The translations under genes were made by a program, and so were the position numbers. The notes beneath the pieces were generated by a model that saw only the letters and a list, made by a program, of their open reading frames with translations, ran no database searches and was not told where the DNA came from. From the NCBI RefSeq assembly GCF_005222705.1, contig NZ_STGF01000011.1:1-64000 (forward strand): a stretch of DNA of 64,000 bases. Direction: 5' to 3'. Shown here in pieces: positions 46,117-54,549 of the stretch (position 1 is its first letter; the number at the start of each line of letters is the position of its first letter). The DNA is from Paenibacillus sp. SY21-1 (GTDB taxonomy: Bacteria; Bacillota; Bacilli; Paenibacillales; Paenibacillaceae).

Positions 46117-47715
46117 TTATATCTTGATGCGGAATTCCTGAGGCGTTGCGCCATAATGCTTTTTAAACACTTTGATGAAGTGCGGGGTGGCGAGAAAGCC
46201 GATTCCGCTGCTTACATCGGAAATTTTGAGATCAGTGTTTGTGAGCAAATAGGCCGCGCGTTCCATTCTGACAGCGTGCAGATAGTCGCCGATCGTCTCT
46301 CCGGTCACCGTTTTGTACACCTTGGACAGATAGACAGGATGCATGCCGATATAGTCGGCCAACAGCTGCTGCGAAATGCCTTCCTCCAGATGCTCCTCGA
46401 TGTATTGGCGGACCCTGGCTGCGATTTGCTGATGGGCGTTCTCCATTTGCGTATGCGAGCTTTCCTTGAGGGAGTCGATGACTTTCTCGCTCCACTCCCA
46501 TATTCGCTGTCTGGATAGATGGCCGCTGCGTCGAAGCAGAACGCCAAATTCGTCGCCAAGCAAATTCTCCAGCCGCTCGCCGGGCTCGGTGCACCCCCAT
46601 GCGAGCGCGGCGGCAATCTGAAGCAATATCGCGAGCAACTGCTCGTGCGTATGCTCCTGCTGCGCTTCCGGGCCGATCGTCCGGCTCAGAATGCTCTGCG
46701 CCTGCTCCCATTTTCCGGACTCCACCAAACTGGGCAGCAGCTTGAGGTCGTACAGGGGCGGCGGCTTCTGCGCTTTCCGGCCTGCATCGGCAGAATCGGC
46801 TTTCAGAAAATAGCTGGCATGTCCGCCTGCATGTCTCTGGATGGAGGCGACACACTCATGATAGGTGTCCCGGATGAGCTCCGGACCCGCCAGCACGCCG
46901 CTCATGCAGATGGTCAGCGAGCCCTTCAGGAAGCGCTGCACATGATTTTGCAGCTTGACGGCAAAGGGGTCGATTAAGGCTAACGAATCCTGCTCGGTGC
47001 TTTGAATCAGAAATACGAGGTAGCCGTCTTCGGTCGTGCAATGCCATAGGTCGAACACGGACTCGAACACCTCTGCGGCGATATTGCCGACGGCATATTC
47101 CATGAGCGGCAATGAAGCCAGATCATAACTCGCGAACTGCTCGTCCAATCTGACGAGCATCATCGTGAACGGACGCTCCAGGTCAAAAGAGAACTCCAGC
47201 AGGGACATACGTTCTTGAAGCGCTGCTTTCCCTGTCGGGATGGATTGAATAAGCTCGTTGAGCAGCCGCTCCTTGAGCAAGGGCAAGCTTGCGTGCAGGG
47301 CGCGCTGCAGCCGCTGTCTGGAGCCGATCTCCGCCCATTCCCGCTCAATGGCGGCGATAGAGCGCTGTACGGACTGGACCAGCTGATTCATGTCCACCGG
47401 CTTGAGCAAATAATTGTCGGTTCCGTATTGGATGGCTTGCTGAGCGTATTCAAATTCGTCATGGCCGGATAAAATAATGCAGCGAATTTTGCGGGCAAAG
47501 CGGCGTATACGCTCAATCAGCGCAAGTCCGTCCATCTCCGGCATGCGAATGTCGGTGATCATAACGTCAATCGCGCAGCTTCCGGCGATCGCCAGGGCTT
47601 CCTCTGCGGAATAGGCGCGATGAACTTCATCGATTCCGTAATCGCTCCAAGGAACCGTGAAGGCCAGGCTGTCGACAACGGATTGCTCGTCATCGACTAT
47701 GAGCAATTGATACAT
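46117..47715 (-). CDS. YesN-like AraC-type response regulator
   Basis: The 532-aa regulator has an N-terminal receiver domain (DDE at 9-11, phosphoacceptor D55 in MITDIRMPEMDG), a long middle region, and a C-terminal AraC double helix-turn-helix (SQQLLADYIGMHPVYLSKVY and SSGIGFLATPHFIKVFKKHYG). It follows the kinase gene by 25 bases behind AGGAGGGG, so they are co-transcribed. Regulators of this class activate neighbouring sugar-uptake genes on pairs of direct half-sites. The four promoters at 42884, 49556, 51535 and 54456 are its likely targets. Confidence 0.92.
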   Translation of the reverse strand: MYQLLIVDDEQSVVDSLAFTVPWSDYGIDEVHRAYSAEEALAIAGSCAIDVMITDIRMPEMDGLALIERIRRFARKIRCIILSGHDEFEYAQQAIQYGTDNYLLKPVDMNQLVQSVQRSIAAIEREWAEIGSRQRLQRALHASLPLLKERLLNELIQSIPTGKAALQERMSLLEFSFDLERPFTMMLVRLDEQFASYDLASLPLMEYAVGNIAAEVFESVFDLWHCTTEDGYLVFLIQSTEQDSLALIDPFAVKLQNHVQRFLKGSLTICMSGVLAGPELIRDTYHECVASIQRHAGGHASYFLKADSADAGRKAQKPPPLYDLKLLPSLVESGKWEQAQSILSRTIGPEAQQEHTHEQLLAILLQIAAALAWGCTEPGERLENLLGDEFGVLLRRSGHLSRQRIWEWSEKVIDSLKESSHTQMENAHQQIAARVRQYIEEHLEEGISQQLLADYIGMHPVYLSKVYKTVTGETIGDYLHAVRMERAAYLLTNTDLKISDVSSGIGFLATPHFIKVFKKHYGATPQEFRIKI

Positions 47716-47740
47716 GGGAGCTCCCCTCCTGATGTGCGGT

Positions 47741-49399
47741 TTATCGTGTGGTCCAGTAAAGCTTGACGGTCAACCCGCCGTTATCGTTGCGAATAAAATC
47801 AATGCCTGCAGGCTCCTGAAAATAGATGAGCATCCGCTGCCGGATATTCCATAAGGCGCAGCCAACCGAATCGTCGGGCACTTGGTTGATTCTCGCTTGC
47901 AGCGCTGCAAGCTCCTCCTCGCTCAAGCCTTTGCCGTCGTCCTCGACGACGATCTGGTAGCCGTCAACGGTTTCGCTGGCCTCGATTCTAACATAGCTTG
48001 CGCTGCGCTTATTCTCGATGCCGTGGACGACGCTGTTCTCGGCAAGCGGCTGCAGAAGCAGCTTGGGCACGGCAAGCTCCTTCATGGACTCGGGAAGCGC
48101 TATGGCATACTTCAGTCTGTTCATTCGCAAGCTCTGAATGTTCAAATAGTTGGCGACCAGCGACAGCTCCTTCTCGAGTGTCGTGACAGGCTCGTTCAGG
48201 CGGGTCGTATAACGAAAATATTCAGCCAGATTTTGCGTCATCGCGGTGACCGCCTCGTCATTGCCCAGCCTGGTCATGTTGTTGATAAAAAACAGGCAGT
48301 TGTATAGAAAGTGAGGGTTGATCTGAGCTTGCAGCTGTTTGACCTGCGCTTCGCGGGAAATGATTTTTTCCTTATATACGTTTTCGATCAGCTCTTCGAT
48401 CTGACTTGCCATGTCGTTGAAGCTATCGTATAGAATATCAAATTCGTTCCGGCTGGCGCGCTTGATCCGGTAGGAAAAGTCGCCGTGCTTGAGCAGCCTT
48501 ACTCCCTTGAGCAGCGTGACGATCGGAAGCTGAACCTTGCGATACAAGAACAGGATGGTCAGCGCGCTCGCCAGCAGGAGCATGACGCAGGCAATATAGA
48601 ACGTCTTCTGTGTCTGGACAATCGGCTGCAGCGCTTCGTCAAGCGGCACATAGTCGATCAAATACCAGTCAAGCGAATCGGACCGCAGATAGTTGACCAT
48701 ATAGGAAACACCGTCAACGCTTAGCGTTTCCGTGCCCTCGGCTTGCGTAAGCAGCGGTGTAAGACGCTCCAGCAGCTTGTCCGCCCGATTCTTGTCGGAT
48801 TGCTCGTTGTAGATCGGTATCATCCCTGGCCTGAACAGAATAGGATCATTCGTATCGACGACGCTTTGATCCAGCATTTCTCTAATGTTGGACACGGGAA
48901 AGCTGACTTGAATCGTATACCCGCTATGATGGCGATAGAAAGCGAATTGTTGCTGCTCCGCATTCAGCGTCCAGCTGTTGCTTTGCTCCTGCTGCGGCGA
49001 AGGCAGCTTGACGGGCGATTGGCCGATCCAGCTTTGCAGGAGAGGGGAATAGATGGAGACGGTATTCGTCCAGCCCTCGGAGAAGCTCTGCAGCGTCATT
49101 TTGTCGGTCAGATCGCCGATCAGCTTTACCTGATCAAAGCTGTCCATCAGATCGATCGCCGGCAGCAGAGCCACCTTGGAATTGGTCTCAAGCGCTGCGG
49201 CCAGCATGCTGAGCTGCTCGACACTGGCATCCAGGCTGTTGACGGAAAAGCGGATGCGGTTGAGATTGTTGGCCTGAATGTCAGACCTTACGGTGTTCAG
49301 GCTGGATTGAATCGTAACCGTATACATAATCATGACGATAATCGTCGTGGACAGGATAAGCAGCATGATTTTGACGAAGGTCGGATATTGTTTGAGCAT
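47741..49399 (-). CDS. YesM-like sensor histidine kinase
   Basis: This 552-aa kinase has an N-terminal membrane helix (FVKIMLLILSTTIIVMIMY), an extracytoplasmic sensor region of about 250 residues, a second helix (FYIACVMLLLASALTILFLY) and a HAMP domain. The His_kinase domain has QAQINPHFLYNCL, and the HATPase region VEDDGKGLSEEE follows. ATG 49399 is preferred because AAGGAG precedes it; the frame is open to 49501. The kinase probably senses an oligosaccharide, directly or through the adjacent binding protein, and phosphorylates the YesN-like partner. It is divergent from the transporter genes. Confidence 0.92.
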   Translation of the reverse strand: MLKQYPTFVKIMLLILSTTIIVMIMYTVTIQSSLNTVRSDIQANNLNRIRFSVNSLDASVEQLSMLAAALETNSKVALLPAIDLMDSFDQVKLIGDLTDKMTLQSFSEGWTNTVSIYSPLLQSWIGQSPVKLPSPQQEQSNSWTLNAEQQQFAFYRHHSGYTIQVSFPVSNIREMLDQSVVDTNDPILFRPGMIPIYNEQSDKNRADKLLERLTPLLTQAEGTETLSVDGVSYMVNYLRSDSLDWYLIDYVPLDEALQPIVQTQKTFYIACVMLLLASALTILFLYRKVQLPIVTLLKGVRLLKHGDFSYRIKRASRNEFDILYDSFNDMASQIEELIENVYKEKIISREAQVKQLQAQINPHFLYNCLFFINNMTRLGNDEAVTAMTQNLAEYFRYTTRLNEPVTTLEKELSLVANYLNIQSLRMNRLKYAIALPESMKELAVPKLLLQPLAENSVVHGIENKRSASYVRIEASETVDGYQIVVEDDGKGLSEEELAALQARINQVPDDSVGCALWNIRQRMLIYFQEPAGIDFIRNDNGGLTVKLYWTTR

Positions 49400-49438
49400 G
49401 GCTAGCTCCTTCTGTGCGCATAAGGTTTGTTGCCTATT

Positions 49439-49467
49439 ATTGTAGGCTTGCGGGATGGCGTTTACAA
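49439..49467 (-). promoter_or_regulatory. Promoter of the yesM/yesN-like operon
   Basis: On the minus strand TTGTAA (49467-49462), a 17-bp spacer and TACAAT (49444-49439) lie 39 bp before the kinase start. The good -35 makes this look constitutive, unlike the four operator-dependent promoters. Confidence 0.6.
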
Positions 49468-49524
49468 TGCGGCAACGAAGGTTTGGGATGAAATCTTGCA
49501 AATGAATTATAGATGTTTAAAAAA

Positions 49525-49609
49525 CGTTATGTCCGCATTACGCATGTTAAGAAAACGCTATCATTGTTTGGAATGCATTATTTTCTGCACGGAGCCGCTA
49601 TCTTACACT
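49525..49609 (+). promoter_or_regulatory. Promoter B of the glycan regulon (sugar permeases)
   Basis: Half-sites CGCTAT at 49556 and CATTAT at 49576 are 20 bp apart, the second exactly 28 bp before TACACT at 49604-49609. An additional CGTTAT at 49525, 31 bp further upstream (three helical turns), is unique to this promoter. Confidence 0.65.
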
Positions 49610-49644
49610 TATCCCATCGCTATTAAACGTGTAGGAGGCTCTTT

Positions 49645-50571
49645 ATGGACATGACAGCCAAGAAGCAGCAGGGAAAAATCGTACGACGAAAGGACAGCTG
49701 GCAGCTCTATTTGATGCTTGCTCCAGCCGTATTGCTCGCCCTCATTTTTACGTATTTGCCATTGGGCGGCCTGGTAATGGCTTTTCAGGATTACAAGCCG
49801 TATCTGGGCATACTGAAATCGGATTGGGTAGGAATGGAACAATTCAAATTCCTGTTCGAATACCCGGACAGCGTGCAAGTGATCTGGAATACGCTCCGCA
49901 TCGCGGTGCTAAAGTTGGTTTTTGGCTTTATTTCGACGATTTCCTTTGCCTTGCTTATTAATGAGGTCAGAAAAAAAATGCTGCGCAGCGTCGTGCAAAC
50001 CTTTGTTTTTCTGCCGCACTTTTTATCCTGGGTCGTGCTTGGCGGCATCTTCGTCGAATTGTTGAATCCGGATAACGGACTTGTCAATCGGGCGATTCAG
50101 GCCTTGGGCTTTAACCCGATTTTTTTCCTCGGCGACAACAATTGGTTTTTGGTTACGGTCGTTTCGAGCGAGGTATGGAAGGAGTTCGGCTACGGCTCGA
50201 TTATTTTTCTGGCGGCGCTTGCGGGCATCAATCCGGCGCTGTATGAAGCGGCACAGCTCGACGGCGCGGGAAGGTGGAAGCAGGTGTTCTATATTACGCT
50301 GCCTTCGCTGATTCCTACGATGGTCGTCGTATTGACGCTGTCGCTGAGCCAGGTGCTTAATGCCGGATTTGACCAAATCTTTAATTTGTACAACCCGCTG
50401 GTTTACGAGAAGGGCGATATTATCGACACCTTTGTTTATCGGATCGGTCTGATCGACGGGAATTACAGTTTCTCTACCGCCGTTGGTCTGTTCAAGTCAG
50501 TGGTCAGTCTCATTCTAATCGTTGGCGCCTACAGGCTGGCTTATAAGGTTGCCGGCTACAAAATATTCTAA
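49645..50571 (+). CDS. Sugar ABC transporter permease, LplB type
   Basis: The 308-aa membrane protein has about six helices and the inner-membrane permease loop EAAQLDGAGRWKQVFYITLPSL, which contacts the ATPase. It belongs to the CUT1 group used for oligosaccharides. It starts behind TAGGAGG and is followed 11 bases later by the partner permease. No ATPase gene is present; in this group a shared MsmX-type ATPase usually serves. Confidence 0.93.
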   Translation: MDMTAKKQQGKIVRRKDSWQLYLMLAPAVLLALIFTYLPLGGLVMAFQDYKPYLGILKSDWVGMEQFKFLFEYPDSVQVIWNTLRIAVLKLVFGFISTISFALLINEVRKKMLRSVVQTFVFLPHFLSWVVLGGIFVELLNPDNGLVNRAIQALGFNPIFFLGDNNWFLVTVVSSEVWKEFGYGSIIFLAALAGINPALYEAAQLDGAGRWKQVFYITLPSLIPTMVVVLTLSLSQVLNAGFDQIFNLYNPLVYEKGDIIDTFVYRIGLIDGNYSFSTAVGLFKSVVSLILIVGAYRLAYKVAGYKIF

Positions 50572-50582
50572 GGAGGAACCTC

Positions 50583-51458
50583 ATGCAGGTTACAACAACG
50601 TCTGAACGCTGGTTTCAAGCGTTCAATCATATTCTAATGGTGCTGCTTGCCCTGATTTGTCTCGTTCCGCTCATTCATATTGTGGCGATATCTCTAAGCT
50701 CCAGCGCGCCGGTGATGGCCAACGAGGTTACTTTCTTTCCGATTGACGTGACCTTTCATGCGTACAGCAAGGCGCTTGATAATCCTGTATTTTTCCCATC
50801 CATCTGGCTGTCTATCCAGCGTACCGCGCTTAGTCTGGGTCTTGGCCTGATGATAAACTGCATGGCCGCTTACGTGCTGTCCAAGGGCGGCGGACGCGAT
50901 GGCATTGCTGGGTATAAAGGGTTTGTCGGTTTTTTTGTCGTCGCGATGCTGTTTAACGGGGGCTTGATTCCGACCTATCTGCTGGTCACGAGTCTGGGCT
51001 TGTATAACTCCATCTGGGCGCTTGTGCTGCCTTCGCTTGTGAATGTGTTCTATTTGGTGCTTATCATGAATTTCTTTAAGGCATTGCCGAAGGAAATTGA
51101 AGAATCGGCGTTTATGGACGGTGCGAACCACGGTCAAGTGTTTCTGCGCATGTTCCTGCCTCTGTCGCTTCCGGTGCTGGCTACCGTCGGGCTGTTTCTG
51201 GTCGTTGCGGAATGGAACGAGTGGTTTATGGGCTCCATCTACATGCGTACGGACAACGTGCCGCTCAGCACGCTGCTCAAGACGCTGATCGCCGTGCCCA
51301 TTGTCGATGCCAGCAATGTAGCGGAGGTTGCCAAGCTTAACAACCGCTCCATAAGGGCCGCTCAGGTGCTTATTGGCGCTTTGCCGATTTTGCTGATTTA
51401 TCCGGTGCTGCAGAAATTTTTTACGAGAGGCATTGTCATTGGCGCGGTGAAGGAGTAG
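50583..51458 (+). CDS. Sugar ABC transporter permease, YtcP/LplC type
   Basis: This 291-aa partner permease has six predicted helices and the ATPase-contact loop EESAFMDGANHGQVFLRMFLPLSL. The C-terminus ends FFTRGIVIGAVKE, typical of the family. It starts behind AAGGAGGAAC. With the LplB-like protein it forms the import channel for an oligosaccharide captured by the lipoprotein encoded next, which has its own promoter C. Confidence 0.93.
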   Translation: MQVTTTSERWFQAFNHILMVLLALICLVPLIHIVAISLSSSAPVMANEVTFFPIDVTFHAYSKALDNPVFFPSIWLSIQRTALSLGLGLMINCMAAYVLSKGGGRDGIAGYKGFVGFFVVAMLFNGGLIPTYLLVTSLGLYNSIWALVLPSLVNVFYLVLIMNFFKALPKEIEESAFMDGANHGQVFLRMFLPLSLPVLATVGLFLVVAEWNEWFMGSIYMRTDNVPLSTLLKTLIAVPIVDASNVAEVAKLNNRSIRAAQVLIGALPILLIYPVLQKFFTRGIVIGAVKE

Positions 51459-51534
51459 GGACCCGGTTGAGAGGACGCTTAATGATTGAGCGGCAACGCG
51501 GATTTGTTGGGCTGCCTCGTAATAGTTTAAATAA

Positions 51535-51589
51535 CGATATCTCATGTTGATTTCCCGTTATATCACTCGTATGAAAGCGCTATTACAAT
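51535..51589 (+). promoter_or_regulatory. Promoter C of the glycan regulon (binding protein and esterase)
   Basis: Half-sites CGATAT at 51535 and CGTTAT at 51556 are 21 bp apart, the second exactly 28 bp before TACAAT at 51584-51589. A further CGCTAT at 51578 touches the -10. Confidence 0.65.
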
Positions 51590-51637
51590 GGAGTGGCAGG
51601 AGAAAACAAGTCACTCACGATACAGGGGGTAAGAAGA

Positions 51638-53356
51638 ATGAACAAAAAGAAAATGCTGGTTGCAAGCCTCGTGCTGGCGCTCGGTCTCAGCTCCATTGCG
51701 GCATGCAGCAACAACGGCGGCGATAAAGAGGGAAGCGACGGAGGAAACACGCCTGGCGAGGAGGTCAAGCTGAATATTGTGGACGGAAAGATTGATCCTC
51801 CCGTATCCATCACGATGGTAAGGCCCGAGGACCCTACCGCAAAGTTTAAAAATGGGGAGACGTACAAGGACAACGTGCATACACGGTGGGCGAAGGAAGA
51901 GCTTGGCGTTGTAATGGACACGCAGTGGACCTCCCCTTTTGCGGACAACTCCTACGATACGAAGCTGAAGCTGATGCTGTCCTCCGGCGACAAGCTGCCT
52001 GATCTGTTCACGGCGACCAATTCGGCTACCATTAACACCTTTATGGACTCAGGCAAGCTGCTGGACGTGACAGAAGCCTTCGACAAATATGCTTCAGAAA
52101 CCTGGAAGGCGGCGCTGGCTGAGGTGCCGGAAGCGTGGCATCCGTTCATGAAGGACGGCAAGAAGCTGGCGATTCCCGTTATCCGTCAAACGATGGGGAC
52201 GCAGTCCTCGCTCTGGATTCGTCAGGACTGGCTTGACAAGCTGGAGTTAAAAGCGCCGACTAATCTGGAGGAATTGGAGGCGGTAATGGACGCATTCGTG
52301 AACAAAGACCCGGACGGCAACGGCAAAAAAGACACGGTCGCTCTTGAGCTTGCCATTAAAGACGCTGTAATCGGCGCACCGATGGGCGATCCCTCCTGGG
52401 TATTCGGCATGTTCGGGGCGGTTCCGGAGAGATGGTATCCGGATGCGGAAGGAAATTTGCAATACGGCTCGACCCAGCCGGGGATTAAAACAGCGCTCGG
52501 CAAGCTTAAGGAATGGAAGGATAAAGGCTACATTGCCAATGACGTTGCGCTGCATGACTTCAACAAGGTGGCCGAGAATGTGGCCGCCGGCAAAGTAGGC
52601 ATGCTAGGCGGAGAGAATTGGATGATGGTATATCCGGGCTCCTTAATGCTTGCCTCGAATCCTACGGCCTACTATAATCCTTATCCGCTTCCGGCAGGCG
52701 CGGACGGCACAACGATGCGAACTGTCGCCAATTCCTACACAAGCGCAGTATTGATCAGCAAGGATATTTCGGAGGAAGCGCTGCAAGCTTTTTTCCATTA
52801 CCAAAATGCGATGTTTGATAACTATAACTCCGATGATCCCTTTGTATTCAAGGGATTCCAGGAGGGCTACGACTACATCATCAAGGACGGCAAAGCGGTC
52901 ATGGACGAAAAGCAGATTCCGGGCGGCAAAGTGGCAACGATGAAATATACGATTACAGGCGCAAACAGCTTGTATCCATCGAAGCATCTGGAGGCTAATG
53001 TCAAGCTAGCCCGCAAAGAGCCCGTAACCGACACGGATTTGGCGGCATTAGCTTCGACGGGCATTTTGGGGCAGGATGAAAGCAACCCGCTTGAAGCATT
53101 CTCATTGGGGGCTTTACTGGTAGACATGACGCAGACGGATGCGGACGTCCGGGAGTATTTCCAGGGTCCTTCGACGAAAACGATGCTTTCGCGCAAGGAG
53201 CTGCTGAATAAGATGCAGATGGACACGTATATCGAAATTATTTATGGCAAGAAGCCGGCTGACGAATTTGACAGCTTCGTTCAGAAGTGGAAGTCGTCGG
53301 GCGGGGACGCCATGACCAAGGAAGTTAACGAGTGGTACGAGACGGTCAAAAATTAA
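51638..53356 (+). CDS. Extracellular sugar-binding lipoprotein (LipO/YtcQ type)
   Basis: The 572-aa solute-binding protein belongs to the large Paenibacillus/Bacillus group that pairs with LplB/YtcP permeases. It has a lysine-rich signal peptide and lipobox LSSIAAC, then a glycine- and aspartate-rich linker. Later segments are typical: KLMLSSGDKLPDLFTATNS, DPDGNGKKDTVALEL and a C-terminal ELLNKMQMDTYIEIIYG. ATG 51638 follows GGGGGTAAG. It probably delivers a rhamnose-containing oligosaccharide to the permeases upstream; the actual ligand cannot be read from sequence. Confidence 0.93.
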   Translation: MNKKKMLVASLVLALGLSSIAACSNNGGDKEGSDGGNTPGEEVKLNIVDGKIDPPVSITMVRPEDPTAKFKNGETYKDNVHTRWAKEELGVVMDTQWTSPFADNSYDTKLKLMLSSGDKLPDLFTATNSATINTFMDSGKLLDVTEAFDKYASETWKAALAEVPEAWHPFMKDGKKLAIPVIRQTMGTQSSLWIRQDWLDKLELKAPTNLEELEAVMDAFVNKDPDGNGKKDTVALELAIKDAVIGAPMGDPSWVFGMFGAVPERWYPDAEGNLQYGSTQPGIKTALGKLKEWKDKGYIANDVALHDFNKVAENVAAGKVGMLGGENWMMVYPGSLMLASNPTAYYNPYPLPAGADGTTMRTVANSYTSAVLISKDISEEALQAFFHYQNAMFDNYNSDDPFVFKGFQEGYDYIIKDGKAVMDEKQIPGGKVATMKYTITGANSLYPSKHLEANVKLARKEPVTDTDLAALASTGILGQDESNPLEAFSLGALLVDMTQTDADVREYFQGPSTKTMLSRKELLNKMQMDTYIEIIYGKKPADEFDSFVQKWKSSGGDAMTKEVNEWYETVKN

Positions 53357-53366
53357 ATGAACGGGG

Positions 53367-53398
53367 GAAAGGCAGTGGTGCGTCAGCCATTGCCTTTC
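53367..53398 (+). terminator. Stem-loop between the binding protein and esterase genes
   Basis: GAAAGGCAGTGG pairs with CCATTGCCTTTC (one mismatch) with an 8-nt loop. It likely lowers read-through or protects the upstream message, giving more binding protein than esterase. Confidence 0.5.
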
Positions 53399-53417
53399 TG
53401 CGCGTCAGGAGGCATAT

Positions 53418-54413
53418 ATGATGAAATGTTTTCAAGAAAAGCTGACCAACCAAGGCGTAACCTTAACCGCTTATTTGCTGGACCCATCACCCGAGCTGGC
53501 TAACGCCGATGTTCGCCCTGCCGTGCTTGTGTTTCCCGGCGGCGCATACCGAGCATGCTCGGATCGCGAGGCGGAGCCGGTGGCGATGGCGTTTCTGGCA
53601 GAGGGCTACCATGCTTTCGTGCTGAGGTATTCTTTGAATGAGCAAGCCGAATTTCCAAGGCCGCTGCAAGATGCCGAGGAAGCGCTGGAGCTTGTTCGCA
53701 GCCGCAGCGGCGAATGGGGAATTGATCCGCATAAGGTAGCGGTATGCGGTTTCTCCGCCGGCGGCCATCTGGCCGGCGCGCTGGGAACGATGGGACGTGT
53801 CCGGCCGGATGCGTTGATCTTTGGCTACCCGTCTATCCTGCCCAGCATCAACAAAAGCATATATCCGGTTTCGCTGCCGGATATTGATGTCGCTGTCGAT
53901 GAGCGTACCCCTCCCGCTTTTATATTCCACACGCATGCCGATACGCTGGTGCCCGTGGACAATGCGCTGGCGCTTGCTGCAGCTCTGCGACGCTGCCAAG
54001 TGCCGTTTGAGCTGCATATTTTCCGCAATGGCACGCATGGCTTGTCGCTTGCGAAGGCGGCTACATCCGGCGGTCGAAATGTGATGACCGACCCTGATGC
54101 GGCGGGATGGTTTGCATTGTGCATAGCGTGGCTAAAGCACATTTTTGGCGATTTTGAAACCGCGGATTCATGGTCTCGCGAAGAAAAGGTCGAGGAGTAC
54201 AGTGTCGATATCAACCTTGGTATGCTACTGAAAAGCACAGCCTGTCAGCGTCTTGTATTTGCCGCTATTCCGGCGCTGGAGCACAGCCAGCAGCTGCAAG
54301 ACGCCAAGCAGGTATCGCTGCGTCAAGTGAATGAGTGGGGAGGCCAATTGCTGTCGCCGGAGGAATTGGCAAGCCTGGATCGCGAGCTGAGAGCTGTTCC
54401 GGTCGTTGCATAA
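53418..54413 (+). CDS. Alpha/beta-hydrolase (carbohydrate esterase type) with a C-terminal appended helical domain
   Basis: The 331-aa hydrolase has an oxyanion region VFPGGAYR, the nucleophile S113 in CGFSAGGH, and later an aspartate (HADTLVPVDN) and histidine (NGTHGLSL) that complete a serine-hydrolase triad. No signal peptide is seen. It would remove acetyl or other acyl groups from imported sugars. Residues from about 264 to 328 match the helical domain of the SDR, GH78 and GH3 enzymes: DINLGMLLKSTACQRLVF, VSLRQVNEWGG, LSPEELASLDREL. It is transcribed from promoter C through the stem-loop. Confidence 0.9.
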   Translation: MMKCFQEKLTNQGVTLTAYLLDPSPELANADVRPAVLVFPGGAYRACSDREAEPVAMAFLAEGYHAFVLRYSLNEQAEFPRPLQDAEEALELVRSRSGEWGIDPHKVAVCGFSAGGHLAGALGTMGRVRPDALIFGYPSILPSINKSIYPVSLPDIDVAVDERTPPAFIFHTHADTLVPVDNALALAAALRRCQVPFELHIFRNGTHGLSLAKAATSGGRNVMTDPDAAGWFALCIAWLKHIFGDFETADSWSREEKVEEYSVDINLGMLLKSTACQRLVFAAIPALEHSQQLQDAKQVSLRQVNEWGGQLLSPEELASLDRELRAVPVVA

Positions 54414-54455
54414 GCTGCCATGAGCCTATTGAGCTTGGCTGCAAGCTTTGAAATC

Positions 54456-54509
54456 CGCTATCGAAGTTCATATCGCGTTATTTCGACAAATTCCTGCAGC
54501 CCTTACACT
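54456..54509 (+). promoter_or_regulatory. Promoter D of the glycan regulon (symporter and GH3)
   Basis: Half-sites CGCTAT at 54456 and CGTTAT at 54476 are 20 bp apart, the second exactly 28 bp before TACACT at 54504-54509. The TTACACT sequence around the -10 is shared with promoter B. Confidence 0.65.
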
Positions 54510-54549
54510 ATTCCTATGTCAGCAAGACGCAATTGTAGGAGGAGTCAAG

